Source of the DNA: a bacterium
Lineage (GTDB): Bacteria; Hinthialibacterota; Hinthialibacteria; Hinthialibacterales; Hinthialibacteraceae
Length of the DNA: 64,000 nt
Assembly (NCBI GenBank): GCA_016125385.1
Contig: WGLV01000037.1
Coordinates: 1 to 64,000, forward strand
Direction of reading: 5' to 3'
The notes beneath the pieces were generated by a model. That model saw nothing but the letters and a program-made list of their open reading frames with translations. It was not told the origin of the DNA and ran no database searches. Position numbers and translations under genes: made by a program. Every line of letters starts with the position of its first letter. Positions within the stretch are counted from its first letter, which is position 1. This document shows positions 1-8,300 of this stretch, piece after piece.

Positions 1-1
1 G

Positions 2-1444
2 AGCCCTAAGGTCTTTTTGATGATACTCTTTAATAACACGCGCTTCCCCTCGTGCTTCTTATGTTCTCAGCAAACTGAGATTACACGAGTTAGCGCGTGT
101 TTCCATGTCTACCCAACGCACAGATTCTTAGAACGAACCATTTATATACCCGCAGCCGGAGCAACTGATGACTCGTTAAAACTCTCGGGTCCGTCGCCAT
201 TACGCAACATGCTAAACTTTGTCATGAAAAGAGCGGTCGAGTCAAGCACATCTTACATCAAATTAAGCGGTGCATTTGAAGAATTTAACGAAAAATTCTT
301 AACAGAATCAAGTGAAGATGGCTTTTCTATATCAAATTTAATAAAAGATATCAACGAAGAGACAAATGGATGGCGCACAAAATTTGGAATAGACATAAAT
401 ACAATAAAACCAGAAGAAATTGTAAAAAATCTATTAATGCACTGGATAGAAGACGAACGCTTAAACAATGAAAGAGTTGATATAAAATCACTCGGACAGG
501 GATTTCAACGCCATTTAATCTACACATTGATCAGACTCGCAAATAAGTACAGAGCCAACGCTCCTTCCAAAAAGAAAGAGTTTAAGCCTGATTTTCAACT
601 AATCCTGTTCGAAGAACCGGAAGCATTCCTGCATCCTTCACAGCAAGAGAACCTTAAATTATCTTTAAAGACTTTATCCAAGGAAACACAGATATTAATC
701 ACTTCGCATTCCCCGCATTTTGCCTCCAAACAAATTCAGGAGATGACTGGGCTAATTAAATTAACTCGACCAACTAATGATACTATTGCAAAACAGCTAA
801 CACAGAAAGACATCAAGGAGTTATGCGAGGACAACACAGGATTATATGAAGTTTTTTGCAATATAATAAACGATTCAAATTCAAGTTCATCATTAAAAAA
901 TATTATAAAAAATAAAGGTCTCGGAAATGAAAATCCTGATTTACCGCAAAAGCAATATTTAGAAAAATTTAAATATATGCTTTACTTAGATTCAGAAAGG
1001 TCATCTGTCTTTTTTGCAAATAGAACCTTGATTTGCGAGGGAGCTTCAGAAAAAATTTTTTTAGATTTATTCATTGATGAAAATATTCCAGAGCTCCGCT
1101 ACAAGCAAATCTATATACTTGATGCAATGGGGAAATTTAATATTCATAGATTCATGCACCTATTTAATAAACTAGGGATATACCATTCAATACTTTTTGA
1201 TAGTGACCAAGATAGAGAATATCACTCGACTATCAATAATTTCATCAAAAACAAAAAAAATTCATACACAAAACAGATCGAATCCTTCGAACAAGATATG
1301 GAACATTTTCTTGGTATACAGAATGTTGGACGTCGCGATGAAAAACCACTTAACATTGTTCAAAATTATATGGATAGGAAAATTGAACAAGATAGAATAG
1401 ACAAACTCATTGATATCTTAAGAAGATGCTTAGCATTTGAATAA
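2..1444 (+). CDS. OLD-family ATPase/TOPRIM nuclease, 5' truncated
   Basis: C-terminal part of an overcoming-lysogenisation-defect (OLD) type protein, a family of ATP-driven nucleases used in phage defence. The frame is open to the window edge, so the TTG/ATG at 17/20 need not be the start. Visible in order: an ABC-type signature (SLGQGFQRHLI, about residue 160 counted from base 17), Walker B (LILFEEPEAFLHP, about 195-207), a switch-His region (ITSHSPHF), then a TOPRIM domain with its acidic Glu in LICEGASEK (about 340) and an Asp cluster in FDSDQD (about 394). No Walker A is present, which fits loss of the N-terminus. The gene is strikingly AT-rich, with AAA/ATA-rich codon use unlike all its neighbours, suggesting horizontal transfer. 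No UvrD-like helicase (GajB) lies downstream, so Gabija is not supported by the visible half. Confidence 0.8.
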   Translation, partial: SPKVFLMILFNNTRFPSCFLCSQQTEITRVSACFHVYPTHRFLERTIYIPAAGATDDSLKLSGPSPLRNMLNFVMKRAVESSTSYIKLSGAFEEFNEKFLTESSEDGFSISNLIKDINEETNGWRTKFGIDINTIKPEEIVKNLLMHWIEDERLNNERVDIKSLGQGFQRHLIYTLIRLANKYRANAPSKKKEFKPDFQLILFEEPEAFLHPSQQENLKLSLKTLSKETQILITSHSPHFASKQIQEMTGLIKLTRPTNDTIAKQLTQKDIKELCEDNTGLYEVFCNIINDSNSSSSLKNIIKNKGLGNENPDLPQKQYLEKFKYMLYLDSERSSVFFANRTLICEGASEKIFLDLFIDENIPELRYKQIYILDAMGKFNIHRFMHLFNKLGIYHSILFDSDQDREYHSTINNFIKNKKNSYTKQIESFEQDMEHFLGIQNVGRRDEKPLNIVQNYMDRKIEQDRIDKLIDILRRCLAFE

Positions 1445-1451
1445 CGCAAAT

Positions 1452-1485
1452 AAAAAAGCCCCCTGAAGCAGGGGGCTTTTTATTT
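1452..1485. terminator. Rho-independent terminator
   Basis: Perfect stem AAAAGCCCCC (1454-1463) / GGGGGCTTTT (1471-1480) with a 7-nt loop. T-rich sequence follows on the plus strand and an A-run precedes it, so it can act in both directions between the OLD gene and the convergent encapsulin operon. Confidence 0.9.
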
Positions 1486-1505
1486 TCAGCGCGTTTCGTC
1501 CGCCG

Positions 1506-2315
1506 TTATTTGGCGGGTTTGAGGTAGACAGCGGCGGCGGGTTCGAGCACGCGGAAGGTAAGCGATTCGGTGAAGTAGAGTTCAACCGAATCGCGGTCGT
1601 GTCCGGCGTATCCGATGGAAATATCCTGACCGACCGTCAGCGTATAGTCGCCGCCGCGCCGGGAGATCAGCAGCCCCCCCTTCAGGTTGGGGCTGTGGAC
1701 GATTTCGTTATCGAGCAGGTTGTGGATCGTCTTGCGGACGGGATAGCCGCAGCTGACCGCCCGATCGAGCGCCTCGCCCGCCTCAACGCCCAAAACCAGC
1801 GTGAACGGACCGCCGACGCCCGCGCCAAGCATGCGTTTACGCGCCTCAGACACCAGGCCGGGCAGTTCCGTCATCTCCTTCGATAGTTTAAGCGGTTCGT
1901 GCGGCGAAGTTTCAATTACGCCCTTGATGCCGGCGTCTTTGAAGCCGTCGAACACGGCTTCATCTTCGAAGGCCGCCAGCTTGCGGGCGGCTTCACGGAT
2001 CGGGTCGAAATCAGGATCGGCGGCGCCGCGCGCGATGCTGTCCAGTTCCATCTGATTCAGTGAAAACGGAACTCGAATCTCAATCAGTGGCAGCGACTGG
2101 CGCACCCCCCAGGCGACGCCGTCGCGGGCGTCTTTTTTCTTCAAGTCGAGACGGCCGAGATTCACGGACGAAAAATCCCAGCCGTGCGGGCCGTCAAAAT
2201 CAACCAGATATCGCGCCGAAAGCCACGTTTTCAGCTGGGCGCGCGCTTCTTCGTCAATCGCCTTCCAAGCTTCAGCGCCAATCGGCGCCTGAGAACGTCG
2301 CAAAATATCAGTCAT
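1506..2315 (-). CDS. Encapsulin shell protein (family 1)
   Basis: HK97-fold capsid-like protein that self-assembles into a protein nanocompartment. Length (269 aa) and order of conserved blocks match classical encapsulins: N-terminal LRRSQAPI, the GPHGWDF segment, WGVRQSLPLIEIR, the FEDEAVFDG helix of the P-domain, GPFTLVLG, and near the C-terminus RGGDYTLTVGQDISIGY and FTESLTFRV. The start at 2315 is chosen over the upstream in-frame ATG at 2321, because the AGGAG at 2322-2326 directly touches the first ATG but lies 6 nt from the second, and family members begin at this point. It is the second gene of an operon, 42 bp after the ferritin-like cargo gene, so the compartment should store iron. 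Confidence 0.96.
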   Translation of the reverse strand: MTDILRRSQAPIGAEAWKAIDEEARAQLKTWLSARYLVDFDGPHGWDFSSVNLGRLDLKKKDARDGVAWGVRQSLPLIEIRVPFSLNQMELDSIARGAADPDFDPIREAARKLAAFEDEAVFDGFKDAGIKGVIETSPHEPLKLSKEMTELPGLVSEARKRMLGAGVGGPFTLVLGVEAGEALDRAVSCGYPVRKTIHNLLDNEIVHSPNLKGGLLISRRGGDYTLTVGQDISIGYAGHDRDSVELYFTESLTFRVLEPAAAVYLKPAK

Positions 2316-2357
2316 GTTCATCTCCTGTTCTTACTCATCAACTTTCACGAAGGCCTA

Positions 2358-2726
2358 TCAGCGATTCGGGCCCAGATTGAGGCTTGAACCGCCGCCTGAA
2401 GCGGGCGAGCCGCCGCCCTCTTCGCCGTCCATCTTCTTTTCTTCAGCAAGGTGGATGGGGCCTTCGGTGAACAGATAGGCCCGAAGTTCCTCGTCCATCT
2501 TGGGATAACGGCGCCGGATCCATTCCAGCGTCATGGCGGCGTGTTCGGCTTCTTCGTCGCGGTTATGGGCGAGAATGGCCCGCAGGTCTTCGTCTTCGGT
2601 AGCGTCAACGCGGTGTTGATACCAGTCGATAGCCTCCAGTTCTTCGATCAGGCTGCGCAGCGCGCGGTGCATCTCGCGCGTTTCTTTGGTAAGCCACTCG
2701 GGCGGTTCATGATATTGCATCGCCAT
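2358..2726 (-). CDS. Encapsulated ferritin-like protein (EncFtn)
   Basis: Ferroxidase cargo of encapsulin nanocompartments. In this family two-helix subunits assemble into a decamer with di-iron centres at subunit interfaces. The conserved residues are all present: Glu28, Glu29, Glu31, Trp35 and Tyr36 in the first helix, and Glu59 and His62 in the AHNRDEEAEHAAMTLEW segment, corresponding to E31/E32/E34/W38/Y39/E62/H65 of the Rhodospirillum rubrum protein. Residues 99-122 are a Gly/Ser/Glu-rich linker ending in SSLNLGPNR, which should be the cargo-loading peptide that docks inside the shell. The ATG at 2726 has a good AGGAGG at about 2733-2738. It precedes the shell gene in the same operon. 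Confidence 0.95.
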   Translation of the reverse strand: MAMQYHEPPEWLTKETREMHRALRSLIEELEAIDWYQHRVDATEDEDLRAILAHNRDEEAEHAAMTLEWIRRRYPKMDEELRAYLFTEGPIHLAEEKKMDGEEGGGSPASGGGSSLNLGPNR

Positions 2727-2775
2727 GAGATATCCTCCTGTCGTCGTGGGTGAGAGCCATGAATACCGAGATTGC

Positions 2776-2818
2776 GTAGTGAAGCGATGTCACTACACTC
2801 AAAACAAGAATGATTCTT
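2776..2818. promoter_or_regulatory. Two palindromes upstream of the encapsulin operon
   Basis: GTAGTGA (2776-2782) and TCACTAC (2790-2796) form a perfect 7-bp inverted repeat. AAGAATGATTCTT (2806-2818) is a 6-1-6 palindrome with an AT-rich core resembling Fur/PerR-type boxes. Both lie 50-92 bp upstream of the EncFtn start, where an iron- or peroxide-responsive operator would be expected. This is inferred from symmetry and position only. The rest of the gap to 3044 shows no gene. Confidence 0.45.
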
Positions 2819-3044
2819 ATTTAACTATTATCGCTTGCCGGTCTGGATATGGAACCCCTCCGCGCCGATTCCATACCAATAAAGATCATATACCCATTTC
2901 TAAAGCGCCGTTCAGATTAAATGAACTGAAATTCAGGATCTATTATTGTGATATCCGATGGTTGTCCCAAGGTTCAATCCGAGCGTAAATCCGGCAAGCA
3001 CGATAGTTAATGAAGAGGCCGATTGGAAAGAATCACTTTTTGAT

Positions 3045-3073
3045 TTGACAGAATGCGAAAATCCGCCTATAAA
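3045..3073 (+). promoter_or_regulatory. Sigma70-type promoter
   Basis: A perfect -35 TTGACA (3045-3050), exactly 17 bp, then a -10 TATAAA (3068-3073). Transcription should begin near 3080, leaving a leader of about 73 nt before the small gene at 3153 and the membrane protein at 3412. Confidence 0.75.
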
Positions 3074-3152
3074 TTAGCGCGTTAAACAAGCGGTATTTTC
3101 TTCACTTGAATCAAACACGACCACCTCACACCGGTGACGGGATTCAAACTCA

Positions 3153-3383
3153 ATGGCCCTTCTGGCGGATCGTCTCGAGCAGTTTCTTATGCCGCTGATC
3201 GGCGAGCGTCTTGCGCACCGCCTGATGCTGGCGTATTGCGCTCACCAAAACAAGCAGATGGCTGAAATCTCCTCCGACGATCTGCCCATGCTCGGGCAGT
3301 TTTTGAGCGAAAACCTGCAAATATTCGTCGGAGCCGATCAGGCGCAACTCGTTTTGAAAGCATTGTCGGGGAACAAGAAATGA
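3153..3383 (+). CDS. Small hypothetical protein (76 aa)
   Basis: I do not recognise the family. The product is soluble, amphipathic and helical, with an acidic SSDDLP turn and an FVGADQAQ segment near the C-terminus; it has no signal peptide or membrane segment. It sits 80 bp downstream of a strong promoter and 28 bp upstream of the sensor-like membrane protein, so the two are probably co-transcribed. No strong Shine-Dalgarno precedes its ATG. Overlapping antisense frames exist, but promoter placement and plausible amino-acid composition favour this frame. Confidence 0.5.
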   Translation: MALLADRLEQFLMPLIGERLAHRLMLAYCAHQNKQMAEISSDDLPMLGQFLSENLQIFVGADQAQLVLKALSGNKK

Positions 3384-3411
3384 AGGTTGATGTCAAGATG
3401 AGGGTCCAGCC

Positions 3412-4230
3412 GTGCCGTTAATCGGGGTCATCGCTTATATCGTCGCCGCGGGCGCCGTCTTCACCTTTCGTCTGGTGGACGAAAACCGGGTAGAAGCGTA
3501 CAACGACGCGATCATCGCGATCGTATGCCTGTTGGCGAGTTTTGTTTTTTATCAGGTCTCGAAGCGATTTCAGAAAAACGACGAAGCGCGCCTCAGCTGG
3601 CGGCTGTTCTGTATCGGGATCGGGCTGGAAGGGGCCGGTCACGTGGTTTATGCGGTGATCGAGCTGATTCTGAACCAGGAGGTTCCATACCCCAGCATCG
3701 CCGATTTGTTTATCACCATCGGGATGCTGTTCAACATCAGCGCGCTCTGGTCGTTTTCTCAAAAATTCAACCGGCTCAACCTGGCGCCTTCAACAGGAAG
3801 GACCATTCTCGCCAATTTCATCATCGCGGTTTTCGCGGCGGGAACCTACTATTTTATCATTCAGCCGGTCTTGTTCGACGAATCGGAAGCACTCTGGCTG
3901 AGGATCGCGTATCAGATTTATCCCGTGCTCGATCTGATTCTGGCGTATTTCTGTTTTAATCTCGCGCTGTCTTTTCTGGAGATGGGCGCCTCGCCGCTCG
4001 CGGCTCCGTGGCAGACGCTGATCGCGGCGTACCTGCTGTTTCTTATCACTGACAGCGCATACGGGTATTATGACGCGATGGGGTTATACCACTCCTACAT
4101 GTGGATCAACCCGGGGTGGGGGCTTTCATATATTCTGATCGCTCACGCCGCCTACAAACAGAAGAAACTGATGGCTGGCTTCGAGGCCTCGATTCCCGTG
4201 TTTTCGCTCGATGATGAATCGGCGGAGTAA
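3412..4230 (+). CDS. Stand-alone multi-pass sensor-like membrane protein
   Basis: A 272-aa integral membrane protein with about seven or eight hydrophobic segments. The VPYPSIADLF motif (about residues 98-107), just before a transmembrane helix, is typical of the seven-transmembrane input domain found at the N-terminus of many GGDEF proteins and histidine kinases. Here no catalytic domain follows: the C-terminus is a short acidic tail. It starts with GTG at 3412, 28 bp after the small upstream gene. It may work as a separate input subunit with an unlinked partner, or with the 76-aa protein. Ligand and output are unknown. Confidence 0.7.
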   Translation: MPLIGVIAYIVAAGAVFTFRLVDENRVEAYNDAIIAIVCLLASFVFYQVSKRFQKNDEARLSWRLFCIGIGLEGAGHVVYAVIELILNQEVPYPSIADLFITIGMLFNISALWSFSQKFNRLNLAPSTGRTILANFIIAVFAAGTYYFIIQPVLFDESEALWLRIAYQIYPVLDLILAYFCFNLALSFLEMGASPLAAPWQTLIAAYLLFLITDSAYGYYDAMGLYHSYMWINPGWGLSYILIAHAAYKQKKLMAGFEASIPVFSLDDESAE

Positions 4231-4261
4231 TCGACACCGGTTCCTTCCCCACCGAATCTCT

Positions 4262-5047
4262 CTAGAAATCGTACCCCACGCTGATCGTGGCGAAGAGTTC
4301 ATCTTCATCGTTGACTGAATCTTCCCAGGACCACTGATAATACACAGCGGGCGTGAGGTAAAACGCATTCCACTCGAAAGTGGTTTCAACGCCGAATTGC
4401 GCGTGGCTGAAACCCGCGCCCGAGCCAAACGCGCCATCGTTATAGGTAACGCCCGCGCTCAGCGTCAACGCCTGTTCTTCCTGAGTTGAAATCAGCGCGG
4501 GAATGGGAACGTCATACGACAGGGTGAAATCATGAAACCAGCCATCGTCGATCAGGTCGGAATCCTGAATGCCGTCCCAATCATAATAAACCACATAACC
4601 GGGAACCAGCGATGACGGGCCAAGCGGGATGAGATTAGGCATGGAAAGAGAGAGGGCGATCTCCTGCACGTCGCCCGAGCTGTTGGTTTTGGGATAATCG
4701 AAATAGGTGTAAAGCAGACTGGCGTCGACCTGCCATGTGGATTCTTCGAAGAAACTACGATCGTACCCGATGTAATAATCGAGTTCGGTCAATACTTCAT
4801 ATCCACTCGAGGCGGGCCAGGAGCCCCACACGCCCGCATTAAAGCCCATATACGAAAACGTTACGCTGGGTTGAAACGCGGCGTGGTCGTCATAGGTGTC
4901 GTACCCATGCCACATGTACTTGGACGCAAAGGTGAAATCCAGATTGACGCCGAGGTCCTCTCCCGCGACTTCAAGCGCGTTCGCAGCGGGAACCACCGAC
5001 AGAATAATGGAGCACACCAGAACGCGAATCCATATTGTTTTGCGCAT
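4262..5047 (-). CDS. Outer-membrane beta-barrel protein, TorF/Gcw_chp-like
   Basis: A 261-aa secreted protein with a clear signal peptide (basic MRKTIW, hydrophobic core, ANA cleavage near residue 25). The mature part is made of alternating aromatic strands and begins with VNLDFTFASKYMWHGYD, a pattern of the TorF-type putative porin family. It ends in Tyr-Asp-Phe, the terminal aromatic expected of a BAM substrate. The start at 5047 is preferred to 5080 because AAAGG lies upstream at normal spacing and the signal peptide then begins properly. Substrate unknown. It is divergent from the giant secreted-protein operon. Confidence 0.65.
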   Translation of the reverse strand: MRKTIWIRVLVCSIILSVVPAANALEVAGEDLGVNLDFTFASKYMWHGYDTYDDHAAFQPSVTFSYMGFNAGVWGSWPASSGYEVLTELDYYIGYDRSFFEESTWQVDASLLYTYFDYPKTNSSGDVQEIALSLSMPNLIPLGPSSLVPGYVVYYDWDGIQDSDLIDDGWFHDFTLSYDVPIPALISTQEEQALTLSAGVTYNDGAFGSGAGFSHAQFGVETTFEWNAFYLTPAVYYQWSWEDSVNDEDELFATISVGYDF

Positions 5048-5226
5048 GGCTACAACCTTTCGTATAGAATGCGATTGCACGATCTTGTCATCACTACGGT
5101 GAGAAAACGTAGATTAACCCAAACTCCTATGGAATCCCACTGAAAATTTCACCGACTCAACATTTTGTTACACCACTACGAATTCAGCGGTTTTTATCAA
5201 AAAGTCGACTCGTTGTAAAATTTTTT

Positions 5227-5295
5227 TATCACTTAAAATTAAGAAAAATTGATGTGATAGTCAATAATCGGGTTTACTTTACGTTTTCAAGTAAA
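5227..5295. promoter_or_regulatory. Inverted repeats before the giant-protein operon
   Basis: In the AT-rich divergent region (5048-5318), TATCAC (5227-5232) pairs with GTGATA (5254-5259), and TTTACTT (5273-5279) pairs with AAGTAAA (5289-5295) across 9 nt. They may be an operator and a leader hairpin for the 5319 gene. No convincing -35/-10 pair was found. Confidence 0.3.
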
Positions 5296-5318
5296 AACCA
5301 CATGAGGATAATGGGATC

Positions 5319-8300
5319 ATGAAAGCAGTCGGGATGAGACGAACCGCGTTGTGGCTTTTTTTGTTGTGTGGCTTGATCGGGATGGGTGGGCCGGTCGCCC
5401 GGGCTCAATTCTCTCCTACGCTAAAACCGATCGGGACTTCGACGCCGACTCCAACGCCGAAGTTGGCGATTCCCACGTTCAGCATCCCCACCGCGCTGCC
5501 AACGATCGCGGTTCCCACTATCGCGGCGCCGTTCGATCTGGCTGCAGTGGCGGGAGGCGTCACCACCACGGCGGTGGTATACAGCGCGGGAATGGATACG
5601 ATCGACGGGACCTACCTCGTCCAGGTGACCAGCGCGTTCGCGAGCGCGATTCCCGCCAGCGCAAAATTTGAACTGATCGATTCGACCGGCGCGGCGGTAA
5701 TGAGCTGGAGCGATTCGATCACGCTCAGCGACGCCAGCGGCCTGACGACTTACATCCAACCAAACACGTTTTCTTTGCCGATCTCCGCGAGCAACCGTCT
5801 GCCCGTCGCGGCGTACCAGATGAGAATCACCGTCAGCCTGGATGAAGCCGCGCTGACGGCCTCCGGAACCGCTTTCACGCCCGACGCCAATCCAGCCAAC
5901 AACATCGTCACGACAGCCGCGCAGACCCTTCTGCAGACCTCGGGCGTGTTGCGTTTCAGCAACATCGCAACGGAGATCACCAGCCTGAGTTCATATACGA
6001 CCCCGCCGTTGACGATCAATGGCGACGGTTCATGGAACGACCTGATTCCATTCACTATCAGCGGGCTCATCGTCACGCGGAACTCCACAACGCTCGACCT
6101 GACCGTGGTGAACGGCGGGGCGGCGTTTTCTGCTCCTTCGACTCCCTACTCTCCCACCGGGGTGTGGTCATTCATTTACAAGGGCGGCCAACTCGAACCC
6201 GGAGGGGCTTTCGCCGACCTGTATGTTGAACTGCCGGACGGCGTGGCGTACAAGCAGGAGTCGTCAAGCGCAATCAGTTTCAAGCAGGACGCGTTCATGC
6301 TGGGCCGGCAAAAACTGGCGCAGGACCTGACTCCATTTTCGACTACGATCAATATCCCCACCGCGTTCCGCTGGATGGACGAAGAACTGCCTTTTACGCT
6401 GCAATGCAGCAAACAGATATTTTCCGTCACGGCGGGACTGGAACTCGCCAACGCCACGCCGGTCTATCAATACAAGCCGCATTTCAACGCGCCCTACGGG
6501 CCGGGGACGCGCGCGTCAAACGACGGTTATTTCAACTCGGGGCTGATCGCCTCGACGACGCCCGCCGTCACGGCGAGCGGGATTCAAGCGGCGCTGACCG
6601 GCGGCGGGGGTTCGTACCAGGCGTCGTATCCAACCGCGAGCACGGTCTCGTCCGCGTCACGCACGATCCAGATCAAAGACGGCGTTATCGACCCGGCGGC
6701 GTCACGGCTGAACGGCGTCACCATCACCATGACGGTGAATGAAAGCGGCTGTGGCGCGGGTTCGGACGTATCCTACTCGCTGGCGTTCAGCCAATCCGCC
6801 GTGGTTACCTCAAACGGCGGCGTCGAGGCGGACTCGGCGCTCAACGCCGCCATCTCGCCCGCGTTCAACACCTACGCGTTCGATCCGGTCAGCGCGGCGG
6901 TGTGGTATTCACCGGGCGTCCTGACGGGCGCTTCGACTTCGCTCGCGGACGAACCAAGCGAGTTTCTGCAGGCGATGAGCGCGCGCGGCGGCGAAACGCT
7001 GTATTCATACGGCGACGCCGAGTTCAGCGCGGGCAGCGGGCTGTTCGCGGGAATGAACCTCATGCAGGACGAACTGACGGGAACGAGTTTCACCGTCAGC
7101 ATCGGCGGCGACTCAATCGACCTGATCAACACCGAATACACCAAACTATACGCAAGGCGGGGCGGGTTCAGCGGCGTGGTTCACGCACAGAATTCAGCGC
7201 AATCGCTGAACATCTATCCTGACGCGGAATGCGGCGGCGACGGCTACGCGATCACGCTGAGCGCGTTTGGACAGGCGTATCTCGACAATGACTCGGACGG
7301 ATTGGACTCAACCACCGATGGCGAGATCGAGGTCCCCTGGCCGTCGGAGATCACCGTGCCGTTCGAAGGGATGACGTTGAACGCCTGCGGCAACCTGAGC
7401 GACGGCGATATACCCGCCGAGGCGAAAGAAGAAACGCAAACGCTGGCCTACTGGCTGGCTGACGTTCGGCTTCTGACTCTGGCGTTCGATCTGAAAGACG
7501 GCGCGGCGAGCGACGACGACCGTACGCTGTGGATATCAACGAAAAACACCATCTCTCATCTGGGCGACGAGCCCGTGATGCAGATCAACCTGAGACCGTG
7601 TGGAACCATCGCCGAATCGCGCATCGAGGCGCCGCTGGTCTCCACCTACGACGATTTTCCCGCGACCGTACAGACGATCTACCTGTCGGCATACGACGGA
7701 GGGAGCGACGCCAACGGATTTTACAGCCTGATCTCCGATCTCAACGTGTCGTACTTCAACCCGCCGCACGTGCAATCGATCGTGAAGAGCACGGTGGGCC
7801 GGGTGGCGAGCGGCGACGCGTGGTTCGCCTCCAGCGGTGAAGCGGACTCGGACGGCGACGGATTCGAAGACGGCTACAGCGGTTCATTCAGCGATATCGC
7901 CGACAAGATCGACGACTACGCGGATTCGAACCGGGTGAACGTGGAAGCCCTGTTCGCCAACCTGATCACGCTGCGTTACGAGCTGGAATACAACACGACG
8001 AAGAAGGAATTCAAATCGACGGAGCCCATCGGGCAGGACCTGATCGTGCTCGACATCATCTCTTCGGTGGATTACCTCGACGCGGAACGAACCGAGGTCA
8101 GTTTTGGCATCGACGTGAGCGGCATCCCCGAATTGAGCTTGAGCAGTGCGGCGGATCAGTTCAGCGATCAGATCGAAGAAACGTTTCTCGGCCCGGTGCG
8201 CGACAAGCTGGACGACGCCGCCGAAACACTGAACCAGAGCCTGAGCGCGGCGCTTCGCCCGAAACTGGAAGAATTGATCGAACCTTACGTGGCGGACCTG

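Noticed and set aside
2-2726. Gabija-type defence pair
   Set aside because: No UvrD-like helicase follows the OLD gene; the next genes are encapsulin components on the other strand.
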